Program-made: the position numbers and the translations under genes
In this document: in pieces, positions 34,927-39,857 of the stretch
Position numbering within the stretch: position 1 is the first letter of the stretch
Layout: each line of letters begins with the position of its first letter
Notes under the pieces: model-generated
The model's input: the letters and a program-made list of their open reading frames with translations, nothing else
What the model was told of the DNA's origin: nothing
Databases searched by the model: none
Assembly (NCBI GenBank): GCA_001780955.1
Contig: MFJR01000007.1
Coordinates: 212,307-252,163 of the forward strand
Length of the DNA stretch: 39,857 nucleotides
Direction of reading: 5' to 3'
Source: Candidatus Gottesmanbacteria bacterium RIFCSPLOWO2_01_FULL_39_12b
GTDB taxonomy: Bacteria; Patescibacteriota; Microgenomatia; 2-02-FULL-39-11

Positions 34927-35805
34927 TTATTCAGATAGAACCTTGTCAATAATATCTGCAGCTATTCTTCTTGGCGCATATTTTTGCAATGACTCATCTC
35001 CAAGTCTGATTCTGTAGAAAATCGCTCCCCGGACAAAATTACTTAATTCTGCCATACCCAAAGCTAATAATCGGTTATCGGGCTCATTCATTTCAGAAAA
35101 AAAGTGGCTTTTGATTTTTTCATCCTTAAAAATCTCTTCCGCTTGAGGTTTGACTTTTCCCATAACACCTTTTACAAAAGCGACGACCTGATCTCTCAAA
35201 GAATCTTCACCCTTTAATTTTGTTTTTAGACCGACATTGTCAAAATGATGAGTATTCAAAGGCGAAAAAACGTTTCCGGTTACAGAATGATTTACAATAT
35301 ACTTATTCCACTCATCTATCACCAAATCGCGGTTTTCGTCTTTTGTAAAAAGAGCTTCAATAAACCTTCCAAAAGCTGTCTTACCGATAGGATTATCAAG
35401 AGTTTCTTGGACAATATCTCTTAATATAAGGTCTTCTGTTGTAAATCCATCACTATCACGTACTATTTTACCATCTTCATTTAAGAGTGTTGCCTTTGCT
35501 ATAGGTTTAATCCCGTCATAGTCCAGCAGACTTGCTGCTATTATATTTTGACGTTCCGCTACCGGTACATTGGCAAGGTCAATTATTAAGACACCACTTT
35601 GATGACCTCTTACATGTGCTGCTATCTCCCCAGGCCTTTTTCCAAAAAACTGAGTAGCAGTACAGTTTACAGATGGTAATGCTCCTATTTTTTCCCGTAG
35701 CTCCGGACTGGGGAAAGATAACCCATGCGGCGAGGATTCGTTCGGTAATGGACCACCACCTGGTCCAGGTCCTGCGGTATTAAAGTTTAATTCAAGTCGT
35801 GCCAT
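34927..35805 (-). CDS. Uncharacterised 292-residue protein
   Basis: Not recognised. The first 30 residues are Gly/Pro/Asn-rich (AGPGPGGGPLPNESSPHG) and probably disordered; there is no signal peptide or membrane helix. The rest is mixed alpha/beta and soluble: VRGHQSGVLIIDLANVPVAERQNIIAASLLDYDGIKPIAKATLL around residues 65-110 could be a small alpha/beta unit, and the C-terminal half (VVAFVKGVMGKVKPQAEEIFKDEKIKSHFF; IIDKVLSE) looks helical. It has one of the best promoters in the window and lies antisense between purQ and purC, interrupting the purine operon. Base composition resembles its neighbours. Function unknown. Confidence 0.75.
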   Translation of the reverse strand: MARLELNFNTAGPGPGGGPLPNESSPHGLSFPSPELREKIGALPSVNCTATQFFGKRPGEIAAHVRGHQSGVLIIDLANVPVAERQNIIAASLLDYDGIKPIAKATLLNEDGKIVRDSDGFTTEDLILRDIVQETLDNPIGKTAFGRFIEALFTKDENRDLVIDEWNKYIVNHSVTGNVFSPLNTHHFDNVGLKTKLKGEDSLRDQVVAFVKGVMGKVKPQAEEIFKDEKIKSHFFSEMNEPDNRLLALGMAELSNFVRGAIFYRIRLGDESLQKYAPRRIAADIIDKVLSE

Positions 35806-35842
35806 AATTATTAATAATCCAATAAATATTTCAACACAGGAG

Positions 35843-35870
35843 ATTATACTAAATGTAATAACATAGTCAA
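35843..35870 (-). promoter_or_regulatory. Strong promoter of the unknown minus-strand gene
   Basis: On the minus strand: TTGACT (35870-35865), 16-nt spacer, perfect TATAAT (35848-35843). The start near 35836 gives a leader of about 30 nt with no clear ribosome site. Confidence 0.65.
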
Positions 35871-35883
35871 ATTTATGTACCTA

Positions 35884-35912
35884 TTGATTTTTATCTTAAA
35901 AATTAGTACAAC
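35884..35912 (+). promoter_or_regulatory. Candidate purC promoter, near-leaderless
   Basis: TTGATT (35884-35889), 17-nt spacer, TACAAC (35907-35912). The predicted start near 35919-35920 is 2-3 nt before the purC ATG, which has no ribosome site. Back-to-back with the strong minus-strand promoter in the 116-nt intergenic region. Confidence 0.45.
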
Positions 35913-35921
35913 CATAATGTA

Positions 35922-36878
35922 ATGTTGACTTCACGTCAAATAAATAAAGTAAGAACAGAGGTTTTAAATACTGTTGATTTATCATTCCTGGGTCCTAAAC
36001 ATCAGGGTAAAGTCAGGGATTATTATCTTCATAAGGGCAGGAGAATTCTCATAACAACTGATAGAATATCCGCTTTTGACAGGGTTTTGGGTTTTATCCC
36101 CTATAAAGGACAAGTTTTAAATCAACTATCTTCTTTTTGGTTTAGTAAAACTGCTGACATTGTTGATAATCACCTTATCAGTATTCCTCATCCTAACGTA
36201 GCAATAGTGAAAGACGCCAAACCGTATCCCGTTGAGATGGTTGTCCGAGGATATATTACGGGAGTAACTACGACCTCCATCTGGTATTCCTATGAAAAAG
36301 GAGAAAGGGTAATTTACGGAATTAAGTTTCCGCAAGGTTTGCGAAAAAACCAGAAATTAAAAACACCGATTATAACGCCAACTACCAAAGCGGAACATGG
36401 GCTTCACGACGAAAGGTTGACCCACGAGGAAATACTTAAAAAAAAGCTGATCAGTCCTACGGTCTTAAAACAGATGGAAAAAGCAGCGCTTGCCCTTTAC
36501 GAAAGGGGCAATAAGATTTGTAATAAGCGGGGACTGATTCTGGTCGATACCAAATACGAATTCGGCGAGTATAAAGGGAAATTAGTTCTAATAGATGAAA
36601 TTCATACTCCCGACTCAAGCCGTTATTGGAAAGCAGAAAATTATAGGCAGCGTTTTGAAAAAGGAATGGAACCGGAGAATTTTGATAAAGAATTTTTCAG
36701 GATTTGGTATACGACTCATGGTTATCGTGGTGACGGTAAACCACCCGAGATGCCGGTTGATTTACAAATCAAGACGGCTGTGAGATATATAAAAATTTAC
36801 GAAATGATAACGGGAAAAAAATTCAAACCCGGTAAATATCCGTTAGAGGAAGGAATTAGAAAAGCGCTTAAGAAGTAA
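35922..36878 (+). CDS. purC: SAICAR synthetase
   Basis: Ligates aspartate to CAIR (step 7 of purine synthesis). 318 residues, the longer form of the family (about 300) rather than the 240-residue form. Motifs: HQGKVRDYYL, ITTDRISAFDRVLGFIPYKGQVLNQLS, PVEMVVRGYITG, TPTTKAEHGLHDE and LILVDTKYEFGEY with LIDEIHTPDSSRYW. It starts the second purine block behind its own promoter and lies 7 nt before purE, the enzyme that supplies its substrate. Confidence 0.95.
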   Translation: MLTSRQINKVRTEVLNTVDLSFLGPKHQGKVRDYYLHKGRRILITTDRISAFDRVLGFIPYKGQVLNQLSSFWFSKTADIVDNHLISIPHPNVAIVKDAKPYPVEMVVRGYITGVTTTSIWYSYEKGERVIYGIKFPQGLRKNQKLKTPIITPTTKAEHGLHDERLTHEEILKKKLISPTVLKQMEKAALALYERGNKICNKRGLILVDTKYEFGEYKGKLVLIDEIHTPDSSRYWKAENYRQRFEKGMEPENFDKEFFRIWYTTHGYRGDGKPPEMPVDLQIKTAVRYIKIYEMITGKKFKPGKYPLEEGIRKALKK

Positions 36879-36885
36879 TTTAATT

Positions 36886-37359
36886 ATGGTTATTATCATA
36901 CTAGGATCAAAAAGCGATTTGAACTGGGGTAAAGAGATAGGAAAGCATCTTAATAATTTTTGTGTAAGTTACAAGATTCATATTGCCTCCGCCCACAAGA
37001 CACCAGAACATCTTTTACGGATATTAAAAAAATATGAATCTAGCAATAATCCAATCATTTATATATGCGTTGCAGGAAGGTCCAACGCTTTGGGCGGGTT
37101 TGTCGACAGCAATGTTGTGCACCCGGTAATTAATTGTCCACCTTACTCCGAAAAATATGCTGGTCTTGATATTTTATCTAGCCTCAGAATGCCTTCCGGA
37201 GTCAGTCCGATGACCGTTCTTGAACCCGATCAGGTAGCTGTTGCCGCTGCCAAAATTTTAGGGTGCAGTGAGGCAAAATACAAAGAGAAAATTTTAGCAT
37301 TTCATCAGAAATTAAGAAACCAACTGCTCAAGGACGATGAAGAAGTTACTGTCGGTTAG
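36886..37359 (+). CDS. purE: Class II AIR carboxylase (animal-like PurE)
   Basis: Makes CAIR from AIR. 157 residues. The motif set is that of class II, which carboxylates AIR directly with CO2: IASAHKTPEHLLRI (class I has SAHRTP), VAGRSNALGGF (class I has AGGAAHLPG), PVINCPPYSE and SSLRMPSGVSPMTVL (class I has SIVQMPGGVPVATV). Class II is the type in the vertebrate bifunctional PAICS, where it is fused to PurC; here purC and purE are adjacent. Consistently, no purK (needed with class I) is present. The end overlaps purF by 23 nt. Confidence 0.92.
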   Translation: MVIIILGSKSDLNWGKEIGKHLNNFCVSYKIHIASAHKTPEHLLRILKKYESSNNPIIYICVAGRSNALGGFVDSNVVHPVINCPPYSEKYAGLDILSSLRMPSGVSPMTVLEPDQVAVAAAKILGCSEAKYKEKILAFHQKLRNQLLKDDEEVTVG

Positions 37360-38764
37360 GCAGCTGAAATACAGAGAGTCATTGCATGACCATTGCGGCG
37401 TATTCGGGATATATGCCCCGAGTTGTGACGTGGCCAAAATTACCTACTTTGCCCTTCACAGTTTGCAGCATCGGGGACAGGAAAGTGCGGGTATTGCAGT
37501 ATCTGATGGAAAAAAACTCAGAAGCATACGTAATCTGGGTCTGGTAACCTCGGTCTTTAACGAAAACAATTTAAATAAACTTAAAGGTTTTATCGCCATC
37601 GGACATAACCGTTATTCGACAACAGGCGGGAATACTCAGGCAAATGTTCAGCCTGTAATTTTATCGTCTAATCATAAAGTATTCTCCTTGGCACATAATG
37701 GTAATATCATTAACTCTTCTGAGCTCAGCCAAAAATTGAAAAATGTCAAACGAAGTTCAACTTCAGATACGGAAGTATTAGCCAAAATCATATCAGTCGC
37801 AAGCGGTGAAAAATGGAGCGATAAAATAATCAATGCGGCTCCTCAGCTTATCGGAGCATACAGCATCGTTGCCTGTTCCAAAAAAAGATTGTACGCTTTT
37901 CGGGATCCCTGGGGCTTTCGCCCTTTATCTATCGGTAAACTGAATGGGTATTATGCGATTAGCAGTGAAACCTGCGCTTTTGACACGATCGGCGCCACAT
38001 ATATTAGAGATGTTAATCCCGGTGAAATCGTGCAAATAGATAATAGCGGCTTTAAGGTATTAGGTCAGATCGCGCCTCATAATTTAAAATTCTGTCTGTT
38101 TGAATACGTATATCTGGCCAGACCTGACAGCATGCTAAACAATGTTTTGGTGCATAGCGTAAGATATAAAAGCGGCGAGATTTTGGCTAGTGAAGCACCG
38201 GTAAAAGCCGATCTGGTTTCCGCCATACCCGACTCGGGCACTTCCAGCGCCCTGGGTTTTGCCTCTAAGTCCGGTATACCGTTTGGTGAGGCCTTGATCA
38301 AAAACCGTTACATAGGCAGAACTTTTATTCAGCCCGAACAGCATATTAGAGAACAGGGAGTAAAGTTGAAGTTTAACCCGATGAGACAGATAGTCAAAAA
38401 CAAACGGGTGGTGATTGTCGATGACTCAATTGTGCGTGGTACCACGATGAAAAAAATTGTTGAGGTACTACGTCAATGCGGGGTGAAAGAAATACATCTT
38501 CGGATTTGCTCTCCACCGATTCGCTGGCCTTGTTTTTTTGGTGTTGATACTCCAGAGAGAAAACAACTTATCGCCGCAACAAAGACAATAGGTGAAATAA
38601 GAAAATATATTGCCGCTGACTCGCTAAAGTACTTAAGCCTTGATGGACTTATTAAATCATCGGCTCAAGAAGCATCAAACCTTTGCACCGCTTGCTTTAC
38701 CGGGAAATATCCTGTAAAAGTAAATTTAAAGCTTAAGAAAAACGTGTTAGAAAGTAATTGTTAA
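37337..38764 (+). CDS. purF: Amidophosphoribosyltransferase, iron-sulfur type
   Basis: First committed step of purine synthesis: PRPP and glutamine to phosphoribosylamine. 475 residues. The Ntn nucleophile is C20 in DHCGVFGIYA, so a 19-residue propeptide must be cleaved (B. subtilis has 11). The PRPP loop is VVIVDDSIVRGTT. Cysteines C253 (FCLFEYVY), C399 (RWPCFFG) and C450/C453 (LCTACFTG) match the four 4Fe-4S ligands of the B. subtilis enzyme after allowing for the propeptide, so an oxygen-sensitive cluster is expected. It starts inside purE by translational overlap. Confidence 0.95.
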   Translation: MKKLLSVRQLKYRESLHDHCGVFGIYAPSCDVAKITYFALHSLQHRGQESAGIAVSDGKKLRSIRNLGLVTSVFNENNLNKLKGFIAIGHNRYSTTGGNTQANVQPVILSSNHKVFSLAHNGNIINSSELSQKLKNVKRSSTSDTEVLAKIISVASGEKWSDKIINAAPQLIGAYSIVACSKKRLYAFRDPWGFRPLSIGKLNGYYAISSETCAFDTIGATYIRDVNPGEIVQIDNSGFKVLGQIAPHNLKFCLFEYVYLARPDSMLNNVLVHSVRYKSGEILASEAPVKADLVSAIPDSGTSSALGFASKSGIPFGEALIKNRYIGRTFIQPEQHIREQGVKLKFNPMRQIVKNKRVVIVDDSIVRGTTMKKIVEVLRQCGVKEIHLRICSPPIRWPCFFGVDTPERKQLIAATKTIGEIRKYIAADSLKYLSLDGLIKSSAQEASNLCTACFTGKYPVKVNLKLKKNVLESNC

Positions 38765-38800
38765 CCCGAACAAATTTTTTTTAAAAATTAGCGCGGGTAA

Positions 38801-38806
38801 AGGAGG
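38801..38806 (+). promoter_or_regulatory. Strong ribosome binding site of glyA
   Basis: AGGAGG, 4 nt before ATG 38811, the only full consensus site in the window. The rest of the 46-nt purF-glyA gap is a T-rich/A-rich run flanked by CCCG and CGGG, which could form a weak hairpin. Confidence 0.7.
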
Positions 38807-38810
38807 ATTT

Positions 38811-39857
38811 ATGAATAATATTAAAAATTTACAAAAAACGGATCCTGAAATTGCCAGATGGATTAGAGAGGAAGATAAGCGTCAAAGTGATGTTCTGGAA
38901 ATGATACCTTCAGAAAATTATACCTCCGTTGCCGTACGCGAGGCGCTTGGGTCGGTACTGACAAATAAATATTCCGAAGGATACTCAGCGCACCGGTATT
39001 ATCAGGGAAATCGATATATTGATAAGGTTGAAACGCTTGCTATAGAACGCTGCAAAAAACTCTTTCATGTACCCCATGTTAATGTCCAACCCTACTCTGG
39101 ATCCCCGGCCAATTCAGCAGTGTACTTTGCCCTGCTTAATCCTGGTGACAAAATCATGGGGTTAAAGCTTTCCGGTGGTGGACATCTTACCCATGGACAT
39201 CCGGCTGTCACTTTTTCGGGGAAATATTATACATCTGTCCAATTCAACGTCGAACCCAACGGATGGTTAGATATGGATAAAGTAGCATTACTGGCTAAAA
39301 AAGAAAAACCAAAAATGCTTATTGTGGGTACGACGGCCTATCCACGTTTTTTTGACTGGAAAAAATGGCGTCAGATTGCCGATAGCATTGGAGCGCTTTT
39401 TTTAGCAGATATTGCGCATGTTGCTGGATTGGTTGTTGGTGGGGCATATCCCTCGCCCGTCCCCTACGCTGATGTCGTCATGTTTACAACTCATAAAACG
39501 ATTCGTGGACCACGGGGAGCAGTCCTTATGGTTACGGATAGAGGCTTTAAGCGAGATCCTGATATGGGTAAAAAGATTGATCGGGCTGTATTTCCGGGAC
39601 TTTCGGGTGGGCCGCATGACAATGTGACTGCGGCGATGGCTGTTTGTTTCAAGGAGGCAGGTACGGCTGCATTTAAAAAATATGCTAAACAGGTAGTAAC
39701 AAATGCAAAAACTCTTGCTGGAATACTGAAACAAAATGGACTGAAGTTAACTACCGACGGAACCGATAGTCATCTTATCGTTATTGACCTTCGGCCACAG
39801 CGGGTTATTGGCAATATCGTGGCTGAAGCCTTGGAAGTTGCCAATATCGTTGCTAAT
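38811..39857 (+). CDS. glyA: Serine hydroxymethyltransferase (3' end missing)
   Basis: PLP enzyme that splits serine to glycine, charging tetrahydrofolate with a one-carbon unit; both products feed purine synthesis. 349 codons are present and the frame runs off the window; full-length enzymes have about 410-430. Motifs: IPSENYTSVAVREALGS, NKYSEGYSAHRYYQGN, the PLP-Lys K229 in TTHKTIRGPRG (the same number as E. coli), FLADIAHVAGLVVGG and FPGLSGGPHDN. Usual VFPGxQGGP is FPGLSGGP here. The start is fixed by the AGGAGG site. Confidence 0.97.
   Translation, partial: MNNIKNLQKTDPEIARWIREEDKRQSDVLEMIPSENYTSVAVREALGSVLTNKYSEGYSAHRYYQGNRYIDKVETLAIERCKKLFHVPHVNVQPYSGSPANSAVYFALLNPGDKIMGLKLSGGGHLTHGHPAVTFSGKYYTSVQFNVEPNGWLDMDKVALLAKKEKPKMLIVGTTAYPRFFDWKKWRQIADSIGALFLADIAHVAGLVVGGAYPSPVPYADVVMFTTHKTIRGPRGAVLMVTDRGFKRDPDMGKKIDRAVFPGLSGGPHDNVTAAMAVCFKEAGTAAFKKYAKQVVTNAKTLAGILKQNGLKLTTDGTDSHLIVIDLRPQRVIGNIVAEALEVANIVAN

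Noticed and set aside
36493..36511. GCCCTTT-ac-gAAAGGGGC palindrome in purC
   Set aside because: The encoded ALYERGNKI aligns with ordinary PurC (ELFERG-x-x-A-x-x-RGL) with no extra residues.
38765..38800. Rho-independent terminator between purF and glyA
   Set aside because: CCCG and CGGG flank a long A/T run, but the T-run lies inside the would-be loop rather than after the stem.

Overview
The window is a gene-dense, AT-rich bacterial chromosome segment. About 36 protein genes are packed with 0-60 nt gaps or short overlaps, nearly all on the + strand; no rRNA, tRNA, CRISPR array or transposase gene was seen. UGA is used as an ordinary stop (gatC, gatA, asnS, dnaE, pyrE), so this is not a UGA=Gly lineage such as Absconditabacteria or Gracilibacteria. 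Divergent housekeeping proteins, extreme compaction, a shortened ATP synthase delta subunit and many tiny palindromes inside genes suggest an uncultivated small-genome bacterium of the Patescibacteria/CPR type, perhaps Microgenomates-like. That placement is inference; no marker gene here settles it. Unlike many such genomes, this one has near-complete pyrimidine synthesis, a block of purine synthesis and a full F-type ATP synthase.

Layout. 1-3.3 kb: murT (cut by the window start) and gatD, which amidate lipid II, then glutamine synthetase glnA. 3.3-7.8 kb: gatC-gatA-asnS-gatB, the tRNA amidotransferase with asparaginyl-tRNA synthetase lodged inside it. 7.8-9.3 kb, minus strand: a PAS-GAF-GGDEF diguanylate cyclase. 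9.3-12.6 kb: dnaE. 12.6-19.05 kb: atpZ-B-E-F-H-A-G-D-C behind a good sigma70-like promoter that overlaps the dnaE stop. 19.05-31.1 kb: carA-carB-pyrB-pyrC-pyrD-(half-size EamA transporter)-pyrF, an opposing MDR dehydrogenase, then pyrE and pyrG, giving the route from glutamine and bicarbonate to CTP. 31.1-38.8 kb: purL (PurSL type), purQ, an opposing unknown gene, purC, purE (animal-like class II), purF. The window ends inside glyA, which supplies glycine and one-carbon units to the same pathway.

A theme links the parts. MurT/GatD, GatCAB, CarAB, PyrG, PurL/PurQ and PurF all take the amide nitrogen of glutamine, and glnA makes it: this is a roughly 40-kb island of glutamine consumers with their supplier. 

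The most unusual DNA-level signal is a set of short palindromes that sit in frame inside conserved genes (gatB, dnaE, carA, pyrF, purL). Two copies of one 36-nt element are read in different frames in gatB and carA, so it is the DNA, not the peptide, that is shared. A second repeat family, about 44 nt with an AT-GCGGCCGC-AT structure, brackets pyrC-pyrD-EamA. No stretch over 300 nt lacks a gene.
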